From Alphaproteobacteria bacterium (GTDB lineage: Bacteria > Pseudomonadota > Gammaproteobacteria > JAGOUN01), in contig JAGKWX010000001.1 of assembly GCA_021151585.1 (NCBI GenBank), forward strand, positions 86,036-150,035: a DNA stretch of 64,000 nucleotides, read 5' to 3'. The position numbers and the translations under genes were made by a program. A model generated the notes under the pieces. The model saw nothing but the letters and a program-made list of their open reading frames with translations. It was not told the DNA's origin and ran no database searches. Positions 34,537-45,217 of the stretch are shown one piece after another (position 1 is the stretch's first letter; each line of letters begins with the position of its first letter).

Positions 34537-35191
34537 AATGGTTGGCAGCGGTATTTGCAAGTGGTTAACGAAAGAAGGTTACACTGTTGACTGGCTGCAA
34601 GATGGCATGTCCGCAAGGCAAGCCCTACAAACTGAAATTTTTGACATGATTGTTTTAGATATCGGTCTGCCAAAAATAAATGGCCTGGATTTACTCAGCC
34701 AATTAAGGGCCCGGGGCATGACTGTTCCAGTACTACTCCTCACCGCTAATGACACAATTGATGACCGCGTCAGGGGTCTAGATAGCGGTGCCGATGATTA
34801 TTTAACAAAACCTTATGAATTAGAAGAGCTGTCCGCGCGCTTACGCGCCCTGTACCGTCGTTTTGCACAACGCGCCGAGCCCATTATTAAACACCGCGGT
34901 CTAGCATTAGATCCAGCATCACATTCTATTGCCTATAATGGCGAAGAAATGAACTTATCGCGCCGAGAATTTGCGTTGCTACATACTTTGCTAGCAAATC
35001 TTGGTCGAGTATTGTCACGAGAACATTTAACCCAATCATTGTACGGCTGGGGCGATGATGTTGACAGTAATGCACTCGAAGTACATATACATAATTTACG
35101 GAAAAAATTTGGCCAAACATTTGTCCGCACCATTCGCGGCGTTGGTTATATGATTGAGCGTAGTAGCTTAGATATAAAAACGGAGAAATAA
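34508..35191 (+). CDS. OmpR/PhoB-family response regulator (QseB/PmrA-like)
   Basis: 227 residues: a receiver domain with acidic pocket (VIEDDEM), phosphoacceptor Asp in MIVLDIGLPK near residue 51, Thr in LLLTAND and Lys in YLTKPYELEEL, then a winged-helix DNA-binding domain ending in RTIRGVGYMIE. It resembles the QseB/PmrA branch. A strong AGGAG ribosome site precedes the ATG by five bases. It is followed six bases later by its histidine kinase. Target genes are not evident from sequence. Confidence 0.95.
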   Translation: MRVLVIEDDEMVGSGICKWLTKEGYTVDWLQDGMSARQALQTEIFDMIVLDIGLPKINGLDLLSQLRARGMTVPVLLLTANDTIDDRVRGLDSGADDYLTKPYELEELSARLRALYRRFAQRAEPIIKHRGLALDPASHSIAYNGEEMNLSRREFALLHTLLANLGRVLSREHLTQSLYGWGDDVDSNALEVHIHNLRKKFGQTFVRTIRGVGYMIERSSLDIKTEK

Positions 35192-35196
35192 CAGCT

Positions 35197-36207
35197 GTGA
35201 AGGCTATTCATCGTACACTAAAGATCAGTTTTTTCTTTGGTTTTGCAATTACCGTCATTTTAAACGCTTTGATGTTTCACTGGGCGATACAACAACCTGC
35301 ATTTCATCATGGCGTGGTCATGGCGAGCCTGCTGGTATTTGATCTTGTCGCCTCCATTTTACTGTATGACTATGTCAAAGAATCTATTTTTCAACCCCTA
35401 AAAAAATTGTCGCAAGAACTCTCCAACAAAACAGCATCAGAATTACGCACCATTGAAATCCAGGACTACCCACATGAATTTAAGGCCATGCTGACGGAAT
35501 TAAATGGGCTCTTTGATCGTTTACATACAGATTTTGATCGTAACAAGCGTTTTTCTGCTGATGCCGCGCATGAATTACGCACACCAATGACAGCCTTGAA
35601 AACTCAAGCGCAATTAGCGCTACAAATGACTGAGCCACAAGAACAAAAGAAAGCAATAGAAAATGTTATCATCAGCATTAATCGTAGCATTCACGTAATT
35701 CAGCAGTTATTAACACTCAGTCGACTAGATCATGAAGACAAGTTAAATGATGTGGCTGATGTAAATCTAGAAAGCATTTCAGCGGAACTAATAGCATTTA
35801 TGTATCCTCAAGCATTAGAAAAAAATATTGAGATTGAGCTATGCAATGAATGCCAACAACAACCAGTCATTCGAGGTAACGAAGCCGCCTTAGGAATTCT
35901 GCTACGAAACTTAATCGATAATGCAATTCGATACACACCCACGAATGGACGTATTGATGTCAAAATAAAAGAACATAACCGCTCTATCTTATTACACATC
36001 ATGGATAACGGTCCAGGCATTCCAGAAGAACATCGTGACAAAGTTTTTGACCGATTTTTCCGAGTGTTAGGCACCAAACAAACTGGCAGTGGTTTAGGCT
36101 TGGCCATTGTAAAACAAATTATTGATTTACATAAAGCCAAAATACATTTGCAAAATACAGAACCACATGGCCTAACGGTGACGGTTTTTTTCAGAAAGCC
36201 TAGATAG
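35197..36207 (+). CDS. Sensor histidine kinase without periplasmic sensor domain
   Basis: 336 residues starting at GTG 35197. Two membrane segments (FFFGFAITVILNALMFHWA and GVVMASLLVFDLVASILLY) are separated by only about ten residues, so there is no extracytoplasmic domain. A short HAMP-like linker leads to the H-box ADAAHELRTPMTALK, N-box LLRNLIDNAIRYTP, G1 DNGPGIPEE, F-box FDRFFRV and G2 GSGLGLAIVKQI, all intact. It should phosphorylate the adjacent regulator. The minimal input region suggests sensing within the membrane, in the cytoplasm, or through a partner. Confidence 0.93.
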   Translation: MKAIHRTLKISFFFGFAITVILNALMFHWAIQQPAFHHGVVMASLLVFDLVASILLYDYVKESIFQPLKKLSQELSNKTASELRTIEIQDYPHEFKAMLTELNGLFDRLHTDFDRNKRFSADAAHELRTPMTALKTQAQLALQMTEPQEQKKAIENVIISINRSIHVIQQLLTLSRLDHEDKLNDVADVNLESISAELIAFMYPQALEKNIEIELCNECQQQPVIRGNEAALGILLRNLIDNAIRYTPTNGRIDVKIKEHNRSILLHIMDNGPGIPEEHRDKVFDRFFRVLGTKQTGSGLGLAIVKQIIDLHKAKIHLQNTEPHGLTVTVFFRKPR

Positions 36208-36303
36208 ATTGCGCTATTTTCTGGTTTTCGGGAGGATAGCTAGGTATTATAAAACAGAATTATTAAGAAACGCAGCCTTCAGTTTTTTACAGTATATTTT
36301 TAC

Positions 36304-38907
36304 ATGAACATAGATTTTTTACTAAACCTAACCAGCCTTGACGTTGTATTAACACCAAACCAAAGGCTGACGCATACTTTACAACATGAATTAGAAAAAC
36401 ATTATGCCGACCGTGGACGCAAAGCTTTTGCACCACCACTACTACTAAGTTTTTCACAATTCATACGCACATTATGGAAAGCTTATATCTTTATTTCGCC
36501 AAAAAAACTTCTTAGCAAAAATGAAGAAGCCTGGCTATGGCGTCATATTATTAATAATTCACATATCAGCAAAGAACTATTAAATACGCAGCAAACTGCA
36601 TCATTAGTGCAAAGCGCATGGCATAACTTGACACAATGGGATTTCAGGCTTGAAAATATTCATGACTATTTAGGTGATAATGAAAATCTGATTTACTTTT
36701 ACACATGGGCGCAGCACTTTATAAACACGTGCTCGCAACGCGATTTCATTGATGAATCCTCAGCCTTGCTCGCATACGCAAATAACACGTCATTTATCGA
36801 AAACTTACCTTATCAGCGCTTCTATTTTTATCATTTTATTGACACCACGCCTTTGCAAGAAAAGTTTATTTATACTTTACGACAAAGCAAGGACGTTGTT
36901 ATCTTAAACCAAAATGCAATCAATCGGTCTCTTCAGCGCTTAGAAATAGACTCTGCATCAGAAGAACTACTAACGATGGCACAATGGGCTCAAGACATAT
37001 ACATCAAAAACCCTAAAGCCCGCATTGGCTGTGTCATCCCTGCGCTACATGAAAAACGTGATGAAGCCGAAAGAATTTTTAAAAAAATATTCAACCCGCA
37101 ACATCCTCCGATTGATATTTCAGCAGGGTACTTACTGTCAGATTTTGTTGTTATTCAACACATGCTATTACTAATCCAGCTACAAGAAGAATACTTTGAT
37201 TATGAACTATTTAGTACTTATCTACGCTCAGCCTACTTCAATAATAGCGAAAGCGAAATAAATTCGCGCTGCATTTTGGATGCAGCATTACGAGAACTAT
37301 GCACAAAAACAACATCACTAAAAAAAATAGATTATGCTTTATCGTCATTGAACAACTTAACCGAAAAAAAAATACTGACGGCTTCTCACATCAATTGCTT
37401 TTCACTGCCCGCCATAACGGCAACAAGCGAAAGTAAAAAACTAAACCAATGGTGCCAGCAATGGTTAGATTTTATTAAACAACTCGGCTGGCCAGGGCAA
37501 CGAAATCTAAACAGCACTGAGTATCAAGTCGTTCAACGTTTTATAACACTACTCAATGATCTGGATGAATTTGATAGCCTGCAAACATCGTGGACATGGC
37601 GTGAATTTTCATCATTACTAAAAATACAATGTCAGCAAACAGTTTTTCAAACGCAAACCGAAAAAACTTCTATTCAATTATTGGGCTTACTTGAAGCATC
37701 CGGCATGACTTTTGATGCCCTATGGATAACGGGATTAGATGACAAGACCTGGCCAAGCACAGCATCACCCAACCCTTTTTTACCTTATATATTACAAAAA
37801 AAACATCAGTTTCCACATGCAAGCGCTGAGCGTGAATATTTATTTTGCAAAGAATTATTAGAACAACTCATACAAGCGAGCCCCGAGGTAATACTTAGCC
37901 ACGCAAAGCATGATAACGATAAAGAACGTCGACCAAGCCCATTGATTAGCCATATCTCTGCGGAGACCCCCACTTGCGCTTGGTCTGCATCCACACAAAT
38001 GCCAAAACCTAACCCTACGATAGAAATACTCATGGACAATACTGCCCCGGCAGTAAATCAAAACGAACAAATTCGCGGCGGAACCAGTATTGTACAAGAA
38101 CAAGCACTATGCCCTTTCAAAGCTTTTGCACATATACGCTTACATGCTAAAGCAATGCCAGAACTCACCGACACCCCCAATGCCTTAATGCGAGGCAACA
38201 AGGTTCATCGTTCACTTGAACTGTTGTGGAAAAAAATAAAAAATTCAACACGCTTATGCCAACTTAGTGACACTGAACTCAAACAACATATTGAACACGC
38301 TGTTACAATTGCTCATGATGAATCACCTTACCCTGATCCATTTTTTACATCACTCGAGAAAATTCGTTTAAATAAAGTATTACATCAATGGATGACTCTT
38401 GAAAAGAAGCGCGAAACTTTCAGCGTCATTGCTACTGAAGAAGCACGCGAATATCAATACAAAAACATCACCTTACGTATGCGCGTCGATAGAATTGATG
38501 AAACAGAAGATGGCAACCATGTTATTATTGACTATAAAACTGGATCGCCGAATATTCAGCATTGGCTTGGTTCTCGGATAAAAGAACCTCAATTACCACT
38601 TTATTGCATTAGCCATCCAACAACTGTGAATACTTTATTATTTGCACAAATTCGCTGGAATGATTTTAGCATTAAAGGATTGACTAATGACGACAATAAA
38701 CTTGATACCGTAACACAGTTTGATGAGCTGCCGATTGATATTCGCGCGCCTTCATGGCAAGAACAAAAAATATATTGGAAAAACAGCATTGATTATTTAC
38801 TAGAAGAATTTTTGCAAGGCAACGCAGAGATTAAACCATTAGATCAAACTACTTGCACCCATTGTGATCTCCACGGATTATGTAGGATATTTGAATATGA
38901 CAACTAG
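36304..38907 (+). CDS. AddB-like PD-(D/E)XK nuclease with Fe-S cysteines
   Basis: 867 residues. The N-terminal half looks like a degenerate helicase (VVLTPNQRLTHTLQHELEKH, LLSFSQFIRTLW) as in AddB and in proteins annotated as probable DNA repair protein in several proteobacteria. The C-terminal nuclease has HRSLELLWKK, then HVIIDYKTGSPN with the catalytic Asp and Lys. An AddB-type iron-sulfur site is suggested by a Cys in EQALCPFKAFAH near residue 602 and the C-terminal CTHCDLHGLC (CxxCxxxxxC). It overlaps the next gene by 11 bp, so the two probably form a complex that resects double-strand breaks in place of RecBCD. Confidence 0.85.
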   Translation: MNIDFLLNLTSLDVVLTPNQRLTHTLQHELEKHYADRGRKAFAPPLLLSFSQFIRTLWKAYIFISPKKLLSKNEEAWLWRHIINNSHISKELLNTQQTASLVQSAWHNLTQWDFRLENIHDYLGDNENLIYFYTWAQHFINTCSQRDFIDESSALLAYANNTSFIENLPYQRFYFYHFIDTTPLQEKFIYTLRQSKDVVILNQNAINRSLQRLEIDSASEELLTMAQWAQDIYIKNPKARIGCVIPALHEKRDEAERIFKKIFNPQHPPIDISAGYLLSDFVVIQHMLLLIQLQEEYFDYELFSTYLRSAYFNNSESEINSRCILDAALRELCTKTTSLKKIDYALSSLNNLTEKKILTASHINCFSLPAITATSESKKLNQWCQQWLDFIKQLGWPGQRNLNSTEYQVVQRFITLLNDLDEFDSLQTSWTWREFSSLLKIQCQQTVFQTQTEKTSIQLLGLLEASGMTFDALWITGLDDKTWPSTASPNPFLPYILQKKHQFPHASAEREYLFCKELLEQLIQASPEVILSHAKHDNDKERRPSPLISHISAETPTCAWSASTQMPKPNPTIEILMDNTAPAVNQNEQIRGGTSIVQEQALCPFKAFAHIRLHAKAMPELTDTPNALMRGNKVHRSLELLWKKIKNSTRLCQLSDTELKQHIEHAVTIAHDESPYPDPFFTSLEKIRLNKVLHQWMTLEKKRETFSVIATEEAREYQYKNITLRMRVDRIDETEDGNHVIIDYKTGSPNIQHWLGSRIKEPQLPLYCISHPTTVNTLLFAQIRWNDFSIKGLTNDDNKLDTVTQFDELPIDIRAPSWQEQKIYWKNSIDYLLEEFLQGNAEIKPLDQTTCTHCDLHGLCRIFEYDN

Positions 38908-41900
38908 CATTCCTGATGCACAATCGCGCCAATCTGCTCTTGATATCACACAATCTTTTTTAGTCCAAGCTCCGGCTGGGTCAGGAAAAACTGAACTTTT
39001 GACACAACGATTTCTGAAGTTATTATCATTTGTTGATTCACCCGAAGAAATTATTGCGATAACTTTCACCAATAAAGCTGCCGAAGAAATGCGTTCAAGG
39101 ATCATTGGCGCTTTAATAAAATCAAAAACATCAGTAGAACCAGATAGTGAACATGAAAAAACAACTTGGCAACTAGCGCGTTCTGTATTAGCTCAATCCA
39201 AGAAAAAACATTGGCATCTAGAAGAACATCCCAACCGATTAAAAATTTTGACTCTAGATGCACTTTCTTTACAAATCGCACAAAAACTTCCAATCAGCTC
39301 TAAACTTGGTGCACAATTGGATATTAGTGACGATCCAGATTCCTTATATAGACAAGCAGCAAAAACGATTATATTGTCGCCACCCAAAAATGCCCCCTGG
39401 TTGCAAGATATTGAGTCTTTATTGCTATATCTTGATAATAACTACTTAAAACTAGAAACATTATTCGCAGATTTGTTAGCAAAACGTGATCAATGGTTGC
39501 CTTTAATGATGTTTGACAAAAACAATCATAACAAAATGACTTACCTAGAAAATGAATTGGCACATATTAATGAATATGCTTTACGTTCTGGTATAAATTT
39601 ATTACCACAACCTATTAAAAATGAAATTAATGCTTTAGCTATATACGCATCAGCAACAATAAACTCGTTTGGCATCAGCACTAATACAACAGAATCTTCT
39701 CAAAAAGAATACTGGCTTGCAATCGCAAACATGTTATTAACTCAAAATAATCAATTACGCAAGAGAGCTGACAAAAACATTGGCTTTCCTTCTGCAAGCT
39801 CGTCAAAAAACAAACAAGAAAAACAGTTGTTTGAAGAATATAAAAATCGCTATCAATCGCTCATGAATACACTGGAAACCTATCCTGACTTCACTAATTG
39901 GTTGATTGAAATTCGCGAACTTCCAAACACCAAATACTCTGAGCAGCAATATACAATTCTTTCTGCATTATTAACGTTATTGCCACTAACTGTAGCGCAA
40001 CTTAGATTAATATTTTCGCAAACAGGGAATACGGATTACATTGAAAACGCGCAAAGCGCTCTTTATGCACTCGGAGATCCGGAGCAGCCAACGAATCTAT
40101 CTTTGCAACTTGATTACTCTATCAAACATCTTTTGATCGATGAATTTCAAGATACATCAAATAACCAATTTCAGTTAATTGAAAAACTTACTGCAGGATG
40201 GATGCCAAATGACGGAAGAACATTGTTTTTAGTCGGCGATCCAATGCAATCAATATATCGGTTCCGGCAAGCAGAAGTAGGTTTATTTTTGCATGCAAAA
40301 CATCATGGCATTGGACAAATATCATTAAATTTTATTGCCCTGAACAGTAATTTCAGATCTTCAGCACAAATAGTTAATTGGATTAACGAAAATTTTAAAA
40401 ATATTTTGCCAAAAAAGGAAGATATTGCACTTGGAGCAATACCTTATTCAATAGCATATCCTATCCATCAAGAACAAGAAAACAGCCATGTAATATGCTC
40501 TTATTTTTCAAAGAATGACATGCTATCTGAAGAAATGTACATTGTTGAAAATATAAAGAAAATTCGACAAACTGCGCCAAATGATTCTATTGCAATTCTT
40601 ATTCGCTCCCGAGATCATTTGAAAAATATCACGCCATTATTGCAAAGCGCTAACTTGGAATATCAAGCAATTGATATCGAAACATTATCACACAAATCTA
40701 TTATCCAAGATTTGTTGAGTTTAACACGTGCGTATATTCATCTGGCTGATCGTATTGCATGGCTTGCCTGTTTGCGCGCACCATGGTGCGGATTAAACCT
40801 AGACAGTTTATGGCAAATTTGCCACCAATCTGACAAAAAAACAATTTGGATGTTGATTAACGATGAATCTCTTATCGCTAAACTTTGCCCAGATTCACAA
40901 CAGCGCTTATTACATTTTCGTCAGGTGATGAGCATTGCTTTACAGCAACGTCAGCGTTGTTCTTTACGAGATAATATAGAAAAAATATGGAGAAATCTAA
41001 ATGCTGAAAGATTGCTAGAACATCAGGATGAAATAAAAGATATTGAACAATTCTTCAATGTTCTTGATAAAATTACTGATGCAACAGGTACAGTTTACTT
41101 AAATAAATTAGAAAAAAAAGTAAATGCATTATTTGCAGCAACAACACCTGCTCAAACGAATCCTATTCAAATCATGACAATTCATAAGTCAAAGGGGTTG
41201 GAATTTGATCATGTATTTCTTCCAAAGTTAGAAAAAAAACCTGCACCACCCAACCAGCCGTTAATTGTTTGGCTTGAATATCCTGATGATGATAATTATC
41301 ATCATTTATTAATGGCGCCTTTAAGCGAAATCAATCTTAGTGACTCTACTTATCGCTATATTCAAAAGCAACAACAACAAAAATTACTACTAGAAATAGA
41401 TAGATTACTGTACGTTGCTGCTACGCGCGCGAAAAATTGTTTATATTTAACTGCATCCCTGGATGTGGATAAACCAACACCCAGCACTAACAGCTTGCTA
41501 GGTCGGGCATGGAAAACTTTAGGGAAAAATTATACTATCATCAAAACTGACCCTAGCATTCATGCCAAAACTAACGCTGAGCATATCAACAAAACCTGCT
41601 TAAAACGCTTAGCTTTAGACGAGCTTAATACATCATTAAAAGCAGAACCCTATTCGTACGAACAAAAAAATCTTCCAAGTCTTGAGCTATCTCAACATAA
41701 AAACGAAGCAAAACTTGGTGTTATTATCCATTTAATCATTGAACGAGTTGCTGAATACGGCATAGACTGGTGGCAATCATTAAACGACCTAGAACAACAA
41801 AAAATTATTCGGGCTTTAATGCAACAATTTAACTTAGATGAGCATTATAAGAAAATTTCTCTCGCCATCTCTCATTTAATTCAAGATCCTCGCGGTCAAT

Positions 41901-42184
41901 GGATATTAAAAAAACGAGATTTTTCTTTTAGCGAATATACTGTTTATTATCATGAAGATTCTTCTTGGGCAAAAAAAATTATGGATCGTGTTTTTTGTGA
42001 TGACCAAGGTGATTATTGGATTATTGATTTTAAAACATCTGAAAATATCCAATACAGCACCATCGAATACGCCGAACAATTAAAATCTTACCAACAAGCA
42101 TTAACATCCATCATTGGTAATAAAAAAATTCATTTGGCTCTTTATTTTATACTTCAATCAGCCTGGTATATTTATCCTAGCTAA
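38897..42184 (+). CDS. AddA-like UvrD-family helicase with C-terminal nuclease
   Basis: 1095 residues from the ATG at 38897; the frame is open slightly further upstream but only over the end of the preceding gene. Superfamily 1 motifs are complete: QAPAGSGKTELL (Walker A), ITFTNKAAEEM, LLIDEFQDTSNNQF (Walker B), LVGDPMQSIYRFRQAE, SNFRSS, MTIHKSKGLEFDHVFLPK and RLLYVAATRAKN. A PD-(D/E)XK nuclease closes the protein (IIHLIIERVAE, then YWIIDFKTSEN). Together with the upstream AddB-like gene this gives a two-nuclease, one-motor enzyme. No recB, recC or recD is present in the window. Confidence 0.9.
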   Translation: MTTSIPDAQSRQSALDITQSFLVQAPAGSGKTELLTQRFLKLLSFVDSPEEIIAITFTNKAAEEMRSRIIGALIKSKTSVEPDSEHEKTTWQLARSVLAQSKKKHWHLEEHPNRLKILTLDALSLQIAQKLPISSKLGAQLDISDDPDSLYRQAAKTIILSPPKNAPWLQDIESLLLYLDNNYLKLETLFADLLAKRDQWLPLMMFDKNNHNKMTYLENELAHINEYALRSGINLLPQPIKNEINALAIYASATINSFGISTNTTESSQKEYWLAIANMLLTQNNQLRKRADKNIGFPSASSSKNKQEKQLFEEYKNRYQSLMNTLETYPDFTNWLIEIRELPNTKYSEQQYTILSALLTLLPLTVAQLRLIFSQTGNTDYIENAQSALYALGDPEQPTNLSLQLDYSIKHLLIDEFQDTSNNQFQLIEKLTAGWMPNDGRTLFLVGDPMQSIYRFRQAEVGLFLHAKHHGIGQISLNFIALNSNFRSSAQIVNWINENFKNILPKKEDIALGAIPYSIAYPIHQEQENSHVICSYFSKNDMLSEEMYIVENIKKIRQTAPNDSIAILIRSRDHLKNITPLLQSANLEYQAIDIETLSHKSIIQDLLSLTRAYIHLADRIAWLACLRAPWCGLNLDSLWQICHQSDKKTIWMLINDESLIAKLCPDSQQRLLHFRQVMSIALQQRQRCSLRDNIEKIWRNLNAERLLEHQDEIKDIEQFFNVLDKITDATGTVYLNKLEKKVNALFAATTPAQTNPIQIMTIHKSKGLEFDHVFLPKLEKKPAPPNQPLIVWLEYPDDDNYHHLLMAPLSEINLSDSTYRYIQKQQQQKLLLEIDRLLYVAATRAKNCLYLTASLDVDKPTPSTNSLLGRAWKTLGKNYTIIKTDPSIHAKTNAEHINKTCLKRLALDELNTSLKAEPYSYEQKNLPSLELSQHKNEAKLGVIIHLIIERVAEYGIDWWQSLNDLEQQKIIRALMQQFNLDEHYKKISLAISHLIQDPRGQWILKKRDFSFSEYTVYYHEDSSWAKKIMDRVFCDDQGDYWIIDFKTSENIQYSTIEYAEQLKSYQQALTSIIGNKKIHLALYFILQSAWYIYPS

Positions 42185-42283
42185 ATATTTGTGTTAACCT
42201 TCGTTTTTATAAGCCGCTACCGCTTTGATTTCATCGTTTACTCTCGACATAAACTTAGCATCTTCAAGTGCAATCGGTATAGT

Positions 42284-45106
42284 TTAAAGAAATTGCTTCA
42301 AAAAGCGTCCTGTATGGGAGTGTTTGCATGCCGCCACAGTTTCTGGCGTGCCTTCGACTATAATTTGACCACCTTTGCTGCCACCTTCAGGCCCTAAATC
42401 AATCACCCAATCCGCTGTTTTAATAACATCTAGATTATGCTCGATCACGACGACCGTATTCCCTTTATCACGCAAATGATGAAGCACCTCAAGCAATTGC
42501 GCAACATCATGAAAATGCAATCCCGTGGTTGGTTCATCTAAAATATAGAGCGTCTGTCCAGTATCACGTTTCGACAGCTCGCGCGATAGCTTGACGCGCT
42601 GCGCTTCACCCCCGGACAATGTTGTAGCACTTTGCCCCAACGTTAAGTAAGACAATCCGACTGACATCAATGTGTCTAATTTTCTTTTTACAACCGGCAC
42701 CGCATCAAAAAACACCAAGGCTTCTTCAATCGTCATGCTTAAAATCTCATGAATATTTTTACCTTTATATTTTACTTCTAGCGTTTCGCGATTATATCGC
42801 TTTCCTTGACAAACATCGCAAGTGACATAGACATCAGCAAGAAAATGCATCTCAACCTTGGTCACTCCGTCGCCTTCACAAGCCTCACAACGACCACCTT
42901 TAACATTAAAACTAAACCGACCTGGCTGGTAACCCCGCGCCCGTGCTTCTTGGGTTTCAGCAAATATTTCACGAATAGGTGTAAATAATCCGGTATATGT
43001 GGCAGGATTAGAACGTGGGGTACGACCAATAGGACTCTGATCGATATCGACTACTTTATCTAATAAATCTAACCCTTCGACATGACCGTAAGCCAAGGGC
43101 TTAATTTGTCCGGCATCATTTAATTCTCTTGCCGCGATCGGATACAAAGTATCGTTAATTAATGTGGATTTGCCAGAACCTGAAACGCCTGTTACACAGG
43201 TCAAGACGCCAATAGGGATGTTTACATCGACATTTCTTAAATTGTTGCCGCTGGCATTAGCAATTTTAATATATTTGTTATCCTGGTGATCGACACGCTT
43301 TGAGGGCACCTGAATACGTAATTTTCCTGATAAATATTGCCCAGTTAACGACTTGGTATTATTCATTATTTGATCTGGCGTGCCTTCGGCGATAATTTCA
43401 CCCCCATGAGCGCCAGCACCCGGACCGATATCAACGACATAATCAGCACTACGAATAGCGTCTTCGTCATGTTCAACCACGATAACCGTATTCCCCAGGT
43501 CACGCAAATAATGTAGCGTTTGCAACAAACGCTCATTATCACGCTGGTGTAAGCCTATCGATGGCTCATCGAGAATATACATCACTCCAACAAGCCCAGA
43601 GCCAATTTGGCTAGCTAAACGTATACGCTGCGCTTCACCACCTGACAATGTTTCTGCGCTTCTATCTAAACTTAAATAATCTAAACCAACATTCATTAAA
43701 AAACCTAAACGAGCAAGACATTCGTTTTTAATTTTCTCTGCAATTTTCTCACGGCTGCCGGTTAATTTTAAATGATCAAAAAATTCTTTAGCTTGTTCAA
43801 TTGGCATACGCGCGATATCAGGCAATGTTTTATCACCAACAAAAACATAGCGCGCAGCTTTATTTAAACGTGTCCCTTCACAATCCGGGCAAGGCAAGTG
43901 CACTAAATATTTCGCCAAATCCTCTTTAATAGCTAGGGAATCTGTTTCATGGTAGCGACGCTCCATACTGCGAATGACGCCTTCAAAGGTATGTGTACGT
44001 TTAACAACTTTTCCTTCATGACTAGGATATTCAAAATCAATTTTAGTTGACCCACTGCCATACAATATGACTTTTTTAATTTTCTCAGGCAGATCCTTAT
44101 AGGCTTGCGTTAAGTTGAAATTATAATGTTTTGCTAATGAATTAAGCACATGATAATAATATACGTTTTTTTTATCCCAACCACGAATTGCACCAGCGCC
44201 TACTGCTAAATCTTCATCATGAATCACACGATTTTCATCAAAAATTTGCTTTACACCCAAACCGTCGCATGAAGAACAGGCGCCACTGGGATTATTAAAG
44301 GAAAACATACGTGGCTCTAACTCAGTAATGCTATAGCCACATTCAGGACAGGCGAATTTTGAAGAAAAAATGAGCGGCTCTTTTTGGGGGTTATCCATAA
44401 AACTAACATAGACCAGGCCGCCCGAGAGGTTAATCGCTGTTTCTATCGATTCAGCTAAACGTTGTTGCATTTCCTTGCGCACTTTAAAACGATCAACCAC
44501 AACCTCAATAGTGTGCTTTTGTCGCAGATTTAAGGTTGGTGCATCGTCTAACTCATAAAGATCACCATCAATACGAGCACGAACAAAACCTTGTGAACGT
44601 AATTCGGCGATCAAATTTTGAAATTCACCTTTACGTTCACGCACAACAGGAGCAAGTAGCATCACCTTGGTATCTTCCGGTAAAGTTAATACTTGATCTA
44701 CCATTTGGCTAATGGTTTGCATTTCTAAACTCAAGCGATGCGTTGGGCACTGAGGTTGACCAACCCGTGCGAATAGTAAGCGTAAATAGTCATAAATTTC
44801 GGTGATGGTTCCGACAGTTGAACGCGGATTATGTGATGTTGATTTTTGTTCAATAGAAATTGCTGGAGAAAGGCCTTCAATGCTATCAACATCAGGTTTT
44901 TCCATCATAGATAAAAATTGACGCGCATAAGCAGACAACGATTCAACATAGCGTCTCTGCCCTTCCGCGTATAAGGTATCAAAAGCCAATGACGATTTTC
45001 CTGAACCCGATAAGCCCGTGATAACAATCAATTTATCACGTGGCAAGGTGAGACTAATGTTTTTTAAATTATGCGTACGCGCACCGCGAACGGTAATATT
45101 ATCCAT
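42284..45106 (-). CDS. uvrA: Excinuclease subunit UvrA
   Basis: 940 residues from the ATG at 45106 (MDNITVRGARTHNLKN), equal to E. coli; the frame is open 20 codons further but those residues are unlike the family. Two ABC ATPase modules are seen, with Walker A GLSGSGKSSLAFDTLY and GVSGSGKSTLINDTL, signature SGGEAQRIRLA and SGGEAQRVKLS, and Walker B ILDEPSIGLHQ and ILDEPTTGLHF. Zinc fingers CPECGYSI...CSSCDG and CEACEGDG...CDVCQGK are complete. It recognises bulky DNA damage with UvrB. The gene is convergent with the AddA-like helicase. Confidence 0.99.
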   Translation of the reverse strand: MDNITVRGARTHNLKNISLTLPRDKLIVITGLSGSGKSSLAFDTLYAEGQRRYVESLSAYARQFLSMMEKPDVDSIEGLSPAISIEQKSTSHNPRSTVGTITEIYDYLRLLFARVGQPQCPTHRLSLEMQTISQMVDQVLTLPEDTKVMLLAPVVRERKGEFQNLIAELRSQGFVRARIDGDLYELDDAPTLNLRQKHTIEVVVDRFKVRKEMQQRLAESIETAINLSGGLVYVSFMDNPQKEPLIFSSKFACPECGYSITELEPRMFSFNNPSGACSSCDGLGVKQIFDENRVIHDEDLAVGAGAIRGWDKKNVYYYHVLNSLAKHYNFNLTQAYKDLPEKIKKVILYGSGSTKIDFEYPSHEGKVVKRTHTFEGVIRSMERRYHETDSLAIKEDLAKYLVHLPCPDCEGTRLNKAARYVFVGDKTLPDIARMPIEQAKEFFDHLKLTGSREKIAEKIKNECLARLGFLMNVGLDYLSLDRSAETLSGGEAQRIRLASQIGSGLVGVMYILDEPSIGLHQRDNERLLQTLHYLRDLGNTVIVVEHDEDAIRSADYVVDIGPGAGAHGGEIIAEGTPDQIMNNTKSLTGQYLSGKLRIQVPSKRVDHQDNKYIKIANASGNNLRNVDVNIPIGVLTCVTGVSGSGKSTLINDTLYPIAARELNDAGQIKPLAYGHVEGLDLLDKVVDIDQSPIGRTPRSNPATYTGLFTPIREIFAETQEARARGYQPGRFSFNVKGGRCEACEGDGVTKVEMHFLADVYVTCDVCQGKRYNRETLEVKYKGKNIHEILSMTIEEALVFFDAVPVVKRKLDTLMSVGLSYLTLGQSATTLSGGEAQRVKLSRELSKRDTGQTLYILDEPTTGLHFHDVAQLLEVLHHLRDKGNTVVVIEHNLDVIKTADWVIDLGPEGGSKGGQIIVEGTPETVAACKHSHTGRFLKQFL

Positions 45107-45217
45107 TGATATGCTCAACCTGACAGGAAAGGGAGGATATTCTACCGCCTTTTCGATTTGTATCAAAGTGCTATCTTTTTAATTATTTCATATAGACGAT
45201 TAATAAATCTGACGCAG

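Noticed and set aside
42191..42397. Open frame of 68 codons on the plus strand after the AddA-like gene
   Set aside because: It mostly lies antisense to the uvrA 3' end and has no ribosome site or recognisable protein features.
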